This document shows, one piece after another, positions 8,153 through 16,925 of a stretch of 64,000 nt of DNA (positions are counted from its first letter, which is position 1; every line of letters starts with the position of its first letter). The notes beneath the pieces are model-generated. The model was given only the letters and a program-made list of their open reading frames with translations. It did no database searches and was not told the DNA's origin. The position numbers and the translations under genes are program-made. Source of the DNA: JBGPTF01 sp041490445 (GTDB lineage: Bacteria > Acidobacteriota > Terriglobia > Acidiferrales > UBA7541). The stretch spans positions 124,001 through 188,000 of the forward strand of contig JBGPTF010000004.1 in assembly GCA_041490445.1 (NCBI GenBank), read 5' to 3'.

Positions 8153-9627
8153 TCCTGGCTCTTTTTCCCCTTGGACTCCTGGGATTCCAACTGTTTCAAA
8201 TCCTTCTGCTCGATTTCCTTCATCATCTCGCGGCGCGTGCTGAGGTAAGTCTTCAAGTTGTCTGCCAGACGTATGGGAACAACCGCCACCTGGTTATACG
8301 CCATCTGCCGCCAGGAAATCGGCCCCCGCACGGGAATCATGTGCGTTCCCCATTGAAAAATGAATCCCAGATTCCAGACGGCGAAGAGCGCTACCGCTGC
8401 TGTGGCAGCCCGGAGCGCGGTGCGGCTTTCCCGGAATCGCCTGGCAAGCGCATCGAGAAATGCCGTCAATCCAAGAACAAAGATCGGCGCCAGCGAAACA
8501 AAGAACCGGTTTCCGTATGACGAAAGTCCATCCCAGAAAGGATAGCAGGCGATCAAATAATAGAACGCAAAGAATCCGAGTAATAGATAGCCGCTCAGGG
8601 CTGCATCGCGCCGCCGCAAGAGGAAAAGCCCGATGATCGCGAGGATCAGGATCGGCGTCCAGCTCAGCAGGCCGTGGTCGGCGGAGAACAGAACGCTCCA
8701 GAGTTGCGGCGCAGTCCAGTTCCAGGGCGCGTGTGCATAGGAGCCGAAATCAAAATACCCGCCGTAAACAATCTTTCGCGTGAGGAAGGAGGGCAGGGAA
8801 GCTGCAACCGCAGCGCAGAGAAACAATAGATTTCCCCCGAAAAGCCGCCGCGCTGTCGGCAGGCTCTGCTCCGGCGCGCGCAGCGCCGCCGCATAGCCCG
8901 CGAGCGATTCGGCCAGGGGGATCAGCAGCAGGATGCCGTTGGGAAAGTACACATCGAACAAAAGACCCGCGCTCGCTCCGAGTAACATCCATTGCACGTA
9001 ACCGCGACGGCCACGCGTCCGCAGCCAGTACCAGAAAAACAGAGCGACGGCGAACGCCGAATGGGCGTGCGACCACGACGGGTTGAAATACATGTACACC
9101 GGCAGCGAGCTGGCCAGCCAGATGCCGGTCGTGCCCAAAAACGCCCAGCGCTCATCAAAGAATTTACGTGCGATGTGGAACGAGAGGAGCAATCCGAGGA
9201 AGCCGTACAGCGCCGTCGCCAGCGCCATCGTAATCGTGTAAGGTGCGGAGAATCCGTCCGCGGGGATGTGCGCGCCCAGCGCGTCGGCGGCCAGCACTCC
9301 GCCATGCGCGGCAAGCAGAAAAGGCGCCCAGAGAATTGCCGGTCCGACCGTGAAGTGGTTGTCTAGATGGCCCGTGCGCGTGTACTGATCCGGCCGCAAG
9401 CTCCCGGCATCGTCGGTCTTGCCGATGCGGAAGGTGATATTCCCGGCCAGCCAGTCTTTTTCAAACCGCAGGTTGTGTTGGATCAGCGGCGCGCGCGCGT
9501 AGGCGTAATAGCCGACGCCGTCGCCTCGCACCCACGGATTCACCAGAGGGAGCGAGCAGAGGAAAATCAAGACAAGATAGATTTCGTGGCGGGAAAACCT
9601 ACGCTGCTCGTTCAATGGACGCATCAT
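8149..9627 (-). CDS. Polytopic membrane protein, GT-C-like
   Basis: 492 residues with about ten to twelve hydrophobic spans. The first periplasmic loop after the N-terminal span carries acidic residues (NPWVRGDGVGYYAYARAP), the place where GT-C glycosyltransferases keep their catalytic Asp or Glu. The C-terminus is short, charged and cytoplasmic-looking. No family name is certain. It overlaps wzm by 4 nt and lies 162 nt after the epimerase gene, a gap that could hold a promoter though I see no clean one. A role in transferring or modifying lipid-linked sugars is plausible. Confidence 0.65.
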   Translation of the reverse strand: MMRPLNEQRRFSRHEIYLVLIFLCSLPLVNPWVRGDGVGYYAYARAPLIQHNLRFEKDWLAGNITFRIGKTDDAGSLRPDQYTRTGHLDNHFTVGPAILWAPFLLAAHGGVLAADALGAHIPADGFSAPYTITMALATALYGFLGLLLSFHIARKFFDERWAFLGTTGIWLASSLPVYMYFNPSWSHAHSAFAVALFFWYWLRTRGRRGYVQWMLLGASAGLLFDVYFPNGILLLIPLAESLAGYAAALRAPEQSLPTARRLFGGNLLFLCAAVAASLPSFLTRKIVYGGYFDFGSYAHAPWNWTAPQLWSVLFSADHGLLSWTPILILAIIGLFLLRRRDAALSGYLLLGFFAFYYLIACYPFWDGLSSYGNRFFVSLAPIFVLGLTAFLDALARRFRESRTALRAATAAVALFAVWNLGFIFQWGTHMIPVRGPISWRQMAYNQVAVVPIRLADNLKTYLSTRREMMKEIEQKDLKQLESQESKGKKSQE

Positions 9628-9789
9628 CCCGGGAAACGAGCCGAAATTGCGCGTGGGGCGGAATCGCTTCAGTCTTGTTCGCCCTGTCGAGCGGAAAACT
9701 GCAACCCGGTCCCGGCCGATGGGAGCGCCTGTCGCGAGGCGTCCCGCAGGATCTGGCTGCAGTCGGGAGACTCAGGGCCGTAAATCTCC

Positions 9790-10833
9790 TCAAGGCGCAA
9801 CCGCGCCCGCTGCCTGGCGCCCGAGGGCCTCTGCTTGCGGCTGGTCCGCCTCTACAACCAATTCCCCGGCGCGTCGGCTTCGGTAGTAATCAACTACGCG
9901 GTCCGTGATCGCTTGCAACGTCGTCCTTGGCCGGAACCCGGTCAGCCGCTCCAGTTTTTCAAGAGCCGGGACGCGCCGGGGCATATCCTCGAAGCCGGGC
10001 TCGTAAGCAAGATCGTACGGCACGAACGTGATCGGTGACGAGCTCCCCGCGCGCTCTTTCACAAGTTGCGCCAGCCCCGCCATCGAAATCTCTTCATCGC
10101 CGCCGATGTTCACAACCTCTCCGACCGCTGCCTGGGTCATCACCAGCCGCAGGATTGCTTCCACCGCGTCGCGCACGTCGCAGAAGCACCGCGACTGTTG
10201 GCCCGTTCCATAGACGGTAATCGGCGCGCCGTCCAGCGCCTGGTTCACGAAACTCGGCAGCACCATGCCGTAACGCCCCGTTTGTCGCGGCCCCACGGTG
10301 TTGAACAGGCGCGCAATCACGACCGGCTGTTTCTTCTCTTTCCAGTAGGACAGCGCCAGGAATTCGTCCAGCGCCTTCGACGCCGCATAGCTCCAGCGGC
10401 CTTTTGTGGTCGGTCCGAGGACGAGATCGGCATCCTCGTGGAAGGGCACCTGATTGTTTTTTCCGTAGACCTCCGAGGTCGAAGCGGTGAACACCAGCTT
10501 TTTCTTTTTGCTAGCCGCCTCCAGCACCAACTGCGTCCCGTAAACGTTTGTTTCGATCGTCCGCACCGGGCTCTCCACGATCAGTTTCACGCCCACTGCC
10601 GCGGCCAGATGGAGGACGATATCGGACTCGTCGATCAGTTCGGCGAGCAGATGTTTGTTCTGTAGCGAATCGAAAACGTAGTGGAATCGTCCGTGCTGCT
10701 TCAGATGGCGGATGTTTTCCACGCTGCCGGTGGACAGGTCATCGAGAATAAAGACTTCTTCACCGCGCGCCAGCAGCGTGTCCGCCAGATGAGAACCAAT
10801 GAACCCCGCCCCGCCCGTAATCAGGAAGCGCAC
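9790..10833 (-). CDS. NAD-dependent sugar epimerase/dehydratase (extended SDR)
   Basis: Start chosen at GTG 10833, preceded by AGGGGGAA and lying just after the upstream stop (10842-10844). The 347-residue protein starts RFLITGGAGFIGSHLADTLL (NAD-binding GxxGxxG), has VLHLAAAVGVK, the S-Y-K catalytic set (STSEVYGKN, then WSYAASKALDEF), and NTVGPRQTGRYGMVLP near the C-terminal substrate-binding part, as in UDP-glucose 4-epimerase and UDP-glucuronate decarboxylase-like enzymes. It should produce a nucleotide sugar for the polymer. Specificity is undetermined. Confidence 0.87.
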   Translation of the reverse strand: MRFLITGGAGFIGSHLADTLLARGEEVFILDDLSTGSVENIRHLKQHGRFHYVFDSLQNKHLLAELIDESDIVLHLAAAVGVKLIVESPVRTIETNVYGTQLVLEAASKKKKLVFTASTSEVYGKNNQVPFHEDADLVLGPTTKGRWSYAASKALDEFLALSYWKEKKQPVVIARLFNTVGPRQTGRYGMVLPSFVNQALDGAPITVYGTGQQSRCFCDVRDAVEAILRLVMTQAAVGEVVNIGGDEEISMAGLAQLVKERAGSSSPITFVPYDLAYEPGFEDMPRRVPALEKLERLTGFRPRTTLQAITDRVVDYYRSRRAGELVVEADQPQAEALGRQAAGAVAP

Positions 10834-10841
10834 GTTTCCCC

Positions 10842-13148
10842 CTAGGTTGTAGATCCGGGGAGATTCCCCGAGCCCGATGGAAATTGCCGCTGCTTGCTGG
10901 CTTTTTCTTCGCCATAGCCGTAGCCATACGCGTACGGATAATACCGGTAGGAGTAGTAATAATCGGGCGCCGAAGAATCCACCGCATTCAGCACCACGCC
11001 CAGCAGGCGGCATTTCACGCCGATCAGCAGGTCGCGCGACCGCGTGAACGCTTCCTTCGGCGTCTCGCCGCTCCGCACCACCAGCAGCACGCCATCCACG
11101 AGCGCCGACAGGATGACCGCATCCGTAGCCGCCATGATCGGCGGCGAGTCAATCACGATGAACTTGTATTGTTGCCGCAGATAATCCACCGCGTCGCGCA
11201 TCCGGTGCGACGACAGCAGATCCGCGGGGCTCGGCGGCACCGGCCCGGTGGGCAAGGCGACTAGATTGCTGATCACTGCATGGGGCACTGTGATCTCATC
11301 CAGCGCGGCGACGCCGGCGAGGTACGAACTCAGCCCCACATCGCGGCCTGTCGTCAGGCCTAGCGCGCGGCGAATGCCGGGTTTGCGCAGGTCCGCGTCG
11401 ACCAGCAGCGTCCGATCTCCGAGCTGCGCCAGTGTGACCGCCAGATTGACCGCGGCAGTCGTTTTACCTTCGCGGGGCAAGGCGCTCGTCACCAGAATCA
11501 CTTGCGGCGGGTGATCCGCCTGGGAAAGCAGCAGGGAAGTGCGCAGGGCGCGGAACGCCTCGGAGATCTGCGACTTCGGCTGGCTGTGGGCCACCAGCTC
11601 GACGCGGGATTCCGCCGGGGTCCCCGAGCCGGCCCCGAGCGCGGCCCTTGACCCCCGCCCGTGTCCATTCAGCTCGGCAAAGGCCGGAACAACGGCCAGC
11701 GAGGGCAGCCCGGTCAGGGCTTCGATGTCATCCGGCGATTTCACAGTGTTGTCGAGATACTCACGGAAAAACGCGAGACCGACGCCACCGACCAGGCCGA
11801 CTAGAAATGCCAGCAGAATATTGCGCGCCTTCTGCGGCCGGGACGGCGACACGGGCGCCAGCGCCGGGTCAACCACGCGAATATTGCTCGACCGCAACCC
11901 GGCGGAAATGCCTGCTTCTTTCAGCTTTTGTTGCAGGCCGTCGTAGAGCTGCTTATAGGATCCGGCATCGTGTACGAGGATGTTGTATTGCACCAGCTTC
12001 TCGGCCATCTCGTTCGCTTGCGATTTCTGCTTCTCCAACGCTTGTTCCAGTAGGGCGGCGCGGTCACGCGCGCCGCGATATTCTGCGTCAATGCGGCCGA
12101 CGATGTTTTGCTTTTCCCGCGTGATGGTCTGCTCGAGATCGTGAACCTGGGAGCGCAGCCGCTGGACCCGCGGATAGTTCGGCCCGAATTGGTTGAGGGC
12201 TTCCGAATACTGGTCGTTCAAATCCACCTGGCGTTTGGTCAGGTCCTGAAGCAGCAGGCTGTCGCGCACCGTGGGGATCGAATCCACGCTCCCCGCGTGC
12301 GCGAGCTGTGCCATCGCCTGTTTTTGCACCACATCGGCCTGCGCCTCGGTCAGATCCTTGCTCAAATCAGCGAGCTTTTGCGTCGTGATGTTTTGCTTTT
12401 CATCGATCGACCAGATCTGATTCTGCCGTTCATAGGTGATGCGCGCGTCTTCCGCCTTCTCCACCTTGATGCGGAGCTCTTCCAGTTCCGAGGTCAGCCA
12501 GTTGGATGCTTGGGTCGTGGCGTCGTAACGGCTCCGAAAGTTTTGTTCGATGTAATTCTGCAAGTGTATATTCACAACTTGTGCCGCGAGCTGCGGATCT
12601 TCCGCCTCGAACTGCACTTCCACCAGGCGGCTGTTCGGCACGCGCTTCACACTTAGCCGGCCCAGAAACGCGCCGAGAATCGCCGGCCGCTTCTGTACTT
12701 CAAGGCCGTGCACCGGTCCGACGGCGTTCGATTTCCCGCCGTATTCCGGATACCGGCCCAGATCGAGCGACTTGATCGTCAGCAGCGCCAGGGTTTCGCT
12801 CTGCAGAATCTTGGTTTGCGTCTCGATGTAATTCTCCATGTCCATGTAGAGATCATCGGAGCTCGCGCCCTGGAAGGGAAGAATACTCTGCGTCTCGCGG
12901 TCCACCTCGACGCGCGCCGCGGCCACATAGACCGGCTTCATCTTGAAGGAAGCGATCGTCACCACGGTGACGACGGTCAGCAGAAAAGTCAGAATCAACC
13001 ACTGGTGCTTGCGGATAATGATGAGGTAGTCAAGCAGGTGCGGTTCGCGCGGCATCTGGTCCCACGGAAGCACCGACGGCGCCGGAATCACCGTCAGCGA
13101 TTCCGCTGGTTTGCGGTCGCGCAGCGCTAGCTTTACTCCCTCTTCCAT
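10842..13148 (-). CDS. wzc: Wzc-like polysaccharide co-polymerase and tyrosine autokinase
   Basis: 768 residues. An N-terminal Wzz domain with a membrane span (IIRKHQWLILTFLLTVVTVVTIASF) is followed by a long periplasmic coiled-coil region, a second span (ARNILLAFLVGLVGGVGLAFF), and a cytoplasmic BY-kinase: Walker A SALPREGKTTAA (about 555-566), Walker A-prime LLVDADLRKPG, Walker B FIVIDSPP. The C-terminal tail from about residue 729 is an unusually dense tyrosine cluster (YYYSYRYYPYAYGYGYG), the autophosphorylation tail. It controls polymer length and export together with Wza. It lies 54 nt after the Wza-like gene and 8 nt before the epimerase. Confidence 0.95.
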   Translation of the reverse strand: MEEGVKLALRDRKPAESLTVIPAPSVLPWDQMPREPHLLDYLIIIRKHQWLILTFLLTVVTVVTIASFKMKPVYVAAARVEVDRETQSILPFQGASSDDLYMDMENYIETQTKILQSETLALLTIKSLDLGRYPEYGGKSNAVGPVHGLEVQKRPAILGAFLGRLSVKRVPNSRLVEVQFEAEDPQLAAQVVNIHLQNYIEQNFRSRYDATTQASNWLTSELEELRIKVEKAEDARITYERQNQIWSIDEKQNITTQKLADLSKDLTEAQADVVQKQAMAQLAHAGSVDSIPTVRDSLLLQDLTKRQVDLNDQYSEALNQFGPNYPRVQRLRSQVHDLEQTITREKQNIVGRIDAEYRGARDRAALLEQALEKQKSQANEMAEKLVQYNILVHDAGSYKQLYDGLQQKLKEAGISAGLRSSNIRVVDPALAPVSPSRPQKARNILLAFLVGLVGGVGLAFFREYLDNTVKSPDDIEALTGLPSLAVVPAFAELNGHGRGSRAALGAGSGTPAESRVELVAHSQPKSQISEAFRALRTSLLLSQADHPPQVILVTSALPREGKTTAAVNLAVTLAQLGDRTLLVDADLRKPGIRRALGLTTGRDVGLSSYLAGVAALDEITVPHAVISNLVALPTGPVPPSPADLLSSHRMRDAVDYLRQQYKFIVIDSPPIMAATDAVILSALVDGVLLVVRSGETPKEAFTRSRDLLIGVKCRLLGVVLNAVDSSAPDYYYSYRYYPYAYGYGYGEEKASKQRQFPSGSGNLPGSTT

Positions 13149-13202
13149 TTTCGCCTCAGCTTATTGCGGTCCCGGTAAGCCCGATTTGGTTCGGGCCGCC
13201 TA

Positions 13203-14252
13203 TTACCGGCCGGCTCGCAAGATCACAAGTCCCGTGGTCACCGAGAGTGCCGCTTCGCCCGCCCGGTAAAGGGCGCGTCTTCCGGTGCTGTCGGGAACGA
13301 ACAAGACATCGTTGGCGTAGAGCCGGATATCTTCGGCCTTGCGTCGCATGATCTTCTTCAGATCGACCTCAATTTCCTTCTTCTCGCCCGTATCCGGGTT
13401 CCTGCGCAGGATCACAGCCTTGTCGGGTTTCGAGGACGAAAGCAGGCCCCGCGCCAGCGCAAGGGCCTTCAGGGTTGTCATCTGTTCGCCCATGTTCTGC
13501 AGAACAAAGCCGCCAGGCTGCTGGACCGCCCCCGCGACGTAGATGATTCCCCCGCGCGGCACGCTTACCACGTCGCCGCCAAATACCCGGATGTTGAACT
13601 GCGGATCTCCGGAATCAAGCAAGTCCCTCAGCCGGATCGTGATGGTCTGTGGGTCGCCCGCACCCTTCGCCTCGCTGCCCGCAGGCGCGCTAGTAACCGG
13701 TCGCGTCACGAGCACCACTGCTCCGGCGTCATCGGCGATGCCACCCGCCTGGGCGAGCACTTCCAGCAGTGTCGTCGGCCGGATCACCTGGTGCACCGTC
13801 GGCCGGTTGACTGCCCCGACCACCGACACCGGCTGGCTGTTTTGCTCTCGCACGAAGACCGATACTTGCGGATGCGTGACCAGCCCGTTCGTGATCAGCA
13901 ACTCGGCCAGTTTTTGTTCCAATTGATACGTCGTCAGACCCCCGGCTTGAATTCTCCCGGGGATCAGCGGCAGGGAAATCATTCCCGAATCGCTCACGCG
14001 CACATCGCGAGAGAGGTCCGGGACGTCATACACATCAATGTGGAGGAGATCGCCGCTGCCGATGGTGTTATCACCGTGGCGCCCTTGGGCGGCAGTGGCA
14101 AGCTGCTGAATTCGTTCGTTCGTCTCTTGCGGAGTCTGGAGCTTGTCTTGACCGTACGCTGGGGCCATGCTCCCGAGCAACAGGAGCACGAGCCAGGCAC
14201 GCTTCGATCCCAAGCAGTCCAAGACCCCCTGGACTGTGAAAACCATGAACAA
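13203..14252 (-). CDS. wza: Polysaccharide export outer-membrane protein, Wza-like
   Basis: 349 residues with a signal-like N-terminus (hydrophobic WLVLLLLGSMAPAYGQ). The polysaccharide export domain starts with IGSGDLLHIDVYDVPDLSRDVRVSDSG and is followed by SLBB-type repeats (VSVVGAVNRPTVHQVIRP; IYVAGAVQQPGGFVL). It ends in an amphipathic C-terminal segment (LYRAGEAALSVTTGLVILRAGR) similar to the Wza outer-membrane helix region. No lipobox Cys is evident after the signal. It should form the outer-membrane exit for the polymer, working with the Wzc-like protein encoded next. Confidence 0.92.
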   Translation of the reverse strand: MFMVFTVQGVLDCLGSKRAWLVLLLLGSMAPAYGQDKLQTPQETNERIQQLATAAQGRHGDNTIGSGDLLHIDVYDVPDLSRDVRVSDSGMISLPLIPGRIQAGGLTTYQLEQKLAELLITNGLVTHPQVSVFVREQNSQPVSVVGAVNRPTVHQVIRPTTLLEVLAQAGGIADDAGAVVLVTRPVTSAPAGSEAKGAGDPQTITIRLRDLLDSGDPQFNIRVFGGDVVSVPRGGIIYVAGAVQQPGGFVLQNMGEQMTTLKALALARGLLSSSKPDKAVILRRNPDTGEKKEIEVDLKKIMRRKAEDIRLYANDVLFVPDSTGRRALYRAGEAALSVTTGLVILRAGR

Positions 14253-14269
14253 AAATGACCCCGGCGCAA

Positions 14270-15559
14270 CTATGAACCAGACCTCGACATTCTGTCAACG
14301 ACGGAAATGCCCCCGGGTTTCTTAGTTTCAATACGCGCAATCTCCTGCGCGATTGGTGCCGACGTCGCGAGCGCCGCCTGGAGCAGAAAAAGCGTCGCGT
14401 TCGACGGAATGTGCAGGTTGAAATCAACAAAGCTGTGCACCAACAATCCCGCACACGCCACCAGGGCGCCCGCGTGGACCGCCAGTGAAAAGAAACCCTG
14501 CGGAGCGCTCAACCTCGAGAAGCAGATGCTCAGCAGCATGGCAAGAAAAGCGATTCCGCAGATCGCTCCCGGAATCCCCGTTTCCGCCAGGCCTTCGATG
14601 TAGTCATTGTGCGAGTGCTCGACCATTTTCCCATCGTAGACGGATTCGTACTGCGGATAAACCACGCCGAGCGTTCCCAGGCCGGCACCCCTCCAGGGAT
14701 GGTCGAGGAAAATTCGCCAGCTATCCTTGACCATCCCAACCCGCCGGGCCGACGTGATTTCTCCCGGGCGCATCTGCGCAAACCGCTCCACCACTTGGCC
14801 CACCCCCAGCCAGGCGACCATCGCTCCGGCGGCCAACAGCACGACGACAACCGCGCCGAGTCGCGCTTTGCCCCGCTTCTGCACCCAGCCCAGTAGCGCC
14901 AACATCGCCAACTCGAACACGAGGACTGTAATTCCGCCTCGCGATGCGGACAGAATCAGAGAGCCAACGCACACCGCGGAAAACAGTGCCGCCATCGGGA
15001 CCAGGTCGCGCCGCGTCCCGCGCAGCACCAGCAGCGATAGCCCCAGCGGCACCACCATTTCCATGAATCCTGCAAAATGGTTGCGGTTGACGAATGGCCC
15101 GAATGGATTGCCGCCGGCCGTTAGCTCGCGCAGCCAGTAGATTTTTCCATTGAATGTGAAGTACTGAATGATCGCGAATAGCCCGACTCCGAATCCCAGA
15201 AACAAGAGGAACCACACGAAGATTCGAATTTCCCTCTTCTCGCGGAATGCCTGCGTCGCCAGAAAAAACAGCAACAGATACGCAGTCACCCGGAGCAGGT
15301 CGGCGCGAGTCTGATACGCATAGGCCGTCCAGCCGAAGCCAAGCTGGGCCAGCGCGATGGCCAGCAAGCCGAGCAGGGGCCAGTTCAGCGGAGACCAGAC
15401 GATTTCCTGCTCGCGGTCGACGGCCATCAGGATTCCCCACAGGAGGAATAACGCCGCTGCTCCGGTCTCGAGAATCGCCACCGACCAAACTTCCACCGCC
15501 CCGTGTGCGAGGACGGCGAACGCCACCAGCAGAGAGATTCCGGTTCGGATCACGCTCAC
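14270..15559 (-). CDS. O-antigen ligase / polymerase-like membrane protein (Wzy_C)
   Basis: 429 residues with about twelve hydrophobic spans. The diagnostic Wzy_C region is the large periplasmic loop: DHPWRGAGLGTLGVVYPQYE followed by VEHSHNDYIEGLAETGIPG, with the conserved H-S-H-N-D-Y motif. Such proteins either polymerise repeat units or ligate glycan to lipid or protein. It overlaps the upstream TPR gene by 4 nt and lies 17 nt before wza. As no Wzx flippase appears in the window, its partner could be the ABC exporter or a flippase encoded elsewhere. Confidence 0.88.
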   Translation of the reverse strand: MSVIRTGISLLVAFAVLAHGAVEVWSVAILETGAAALFLLWGILMAVDREQEIVWSPLNWPLLGLLAIALAQLGFGWTAYAYQTRADLLRVTAYLLLFFLATQAFREKREIRIFVWFLLFLGFGVGLFAIIQYFTFNGKIYWLRELTAGGNPFGPFVNRNHFAGFMEMVVPLGLSLLVLRGTRRDLVPMAALFSAVCVGSLILSASRGGITVLVFELAMLALLGWVQKRGKARLGAVVVVLLAAGAMVAWLGVGQVVERFAQMRPGEITSARRVGMVKDSWRIFLDHPWRGAGLGTLGVVYPQYESVYDGKMVEHSHNDYIEGLAETGIPGAICGIAFLAMLLSICFSRLSAPQGFFSLAVHAGALVACAGLLVHSFVDFNLHIPSNATLFLLQAALATSAPIAQEIARIETKKPGGISVVDRMSRSGS

Positions 15560-16854
15560 GGCGCCACCCGCCCGGCGATTGCGGCTGCTGGCGTCAGCGT
15601 GACGTCATCCACCCATACCGTTCCGCCGAGTTTGTTGTCGAACAGGCGGCTCGGGAATCGCCGCAACTGAATCAGCAGAAAATGCGTATCCGGGCCGCTT
15701 GTCACGTCGCTCTCCACTGGCGTCCACGCATGCGTCCCGTTCAGATCGTCGGTCCGGAATTGCAATTGGTCGTTGTGGTGGGGGTCAAAAACCACGAACC
15801 GCATTCCGCTCTCCGTCGAAATCTGTTCGGTCCGCAGATACGCGCGAAAGTGATACCGGGTATTCGGTTCTACCGCGACGTACTGGCTCAGGTGGCGAAA
15901 ATCCAGGTTGGCGCTCCCATCGAAATCAACGCGCAGCGAATGCGACCCCGAGTGAAAGATGGCCGCGTCGACTTCCATCTCCGCTCCTGTGACCGGCTGT
16001 TCCCGCCAGCCGAGGCCGCCGTTGGCGATCTCGGATCGAAAGCCGCCATCCCCCACAACCGAATTCCCTTGCGAAGCCGGGGTGGACCAGCCAGAGACGG
16101 CCAGCGCCTGTTGCCAGGTTTTCTTTGCGTCTTCGGCTCGCTCCTGGAGGATCAATTCATCGAGCAGCGGAAACGCGCGCGCCAGCGGCAGCGGTTTGCC
16201 CAGCCCCAGCATGCGGTTCCAGGTCGTCAAAGCAGCACCAAGCTCGTGCGAGGAGGAAAGAAAATCGAGCGCCTGGGAATACGCATCAACATCTGCGGGC
16301 AGCACGTCTCCCAGCAAACGCTCCACATCCGGGTTCGAGCGCCAGCACCGGGAGATCGCCAGAGGAATCAGGCTTGGGTCTGTCTTCACCGCTTGGTGGA
16401 TTTCTGCGAAGCCTTCCTTGAACTGCGATTGCCGCAAAAGAAAGTTACCGTAGTTCCAATCAACGTCGGCGGAGATGGGGTAGACCCGGCTGGCTTCTCG
16501 ATAGGCTTCCCGCGCCTGATCCATCTCTCCCAGAAACTCGTACGCGCTGGCGAGATGCATCCAGTAAAGGTCGGAGCGTGGATTCAGCGCCAGAGCTGTC
16601 TTGAAGTATTGGACCGCGAGTGCGGGGTCTGCGTGGTCGAGATCGTACGTCCGGAACATTCCCAGGCGGTCCCAATATCCCGCGTTGCCCGGTTCCATCT
16701 CAGCCGCCCGCAGCCAATCCTCTGGTTTCTGAGAAAGAGAATGATGCGCCGCGAGCGCGGCCTTTCCCGCCTGCATCGCTGTCAGGCCGAAGACCCCGAT
16801 CGCAATCAGCAGAATGAGCGCCCGCCTTCCGGCGCTGCCTTGAGGGGGTTTCAC
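15556..16854 (-). CDS. Membrane-anchored TPR protein with C-terminal carbohydrate-binding-like domain
   Basis: Start placed at GTG 16854 (432 residues), before the signal-anchor ALILLIAIGVFGLTAM; the frame stays open further upstream, so this is not certain. TPR-like helices follow (residues about 50-160: NAGYWDRLGMFRTYDLDHAD, DLYWMHLASAYEFLGEMDQA). From about residue 270 comes a beta-rich module (GGFRSEIANGGLGWRE ... HSLRVDFDGSANLDFRHLSQYVAVEPNTRYHF ... WVDDVTL), the pattern of CBM4/9-type jelly-roll domains. It probably supports polymer assembly or ligation in the periplasm. ATGA overlap with the ligase gene. Confidence 0.72.
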   Translation of the reverse strand: MKPPQGSAGRRALILLIAIGVFGLTAMQAGKAALAAHHSLSQKPEDWLRAAEMEPGNAGYWDRLGMFRTYDLDHADPALAVQYFKTALALNPRSDLYWMHLASAYEFLGEMDQAREAYREASRVYPISADVDWNYGNFLLRQSQFKEGFAEIHQAVKTDPSLIPLAISRCWRSNPDVERLLGDVLPADVDAYSQALDFLSSSHELGAALTTWNRMLGLGKPLPLARAFPLLDELILQERAEDAKKTWQQALAVSGWSTPASQGNSVVGDGGFRSEIANGGLGWREQPVTGAEMEVDAAIFHSGSHSLRVDFDGSANLDFRHLSQYVAVEPNTRYHFRAYLRTEQISTESGMRFVVFDPHHNDQLQFRTDDLNGTHAWTPVESDVTSGPDTHFLLIQLRRFPSRLFDNKLGGTVWVDDVTLTPAAAIAGRVAP

Positions 16855-16925
16855 GCTCTCGTAATCTGCATCGAGCCGTGCCCGCGCGCAAGCGAAAAGT
16901 GCACCGTGGGTAGCGGATTCGTCGC

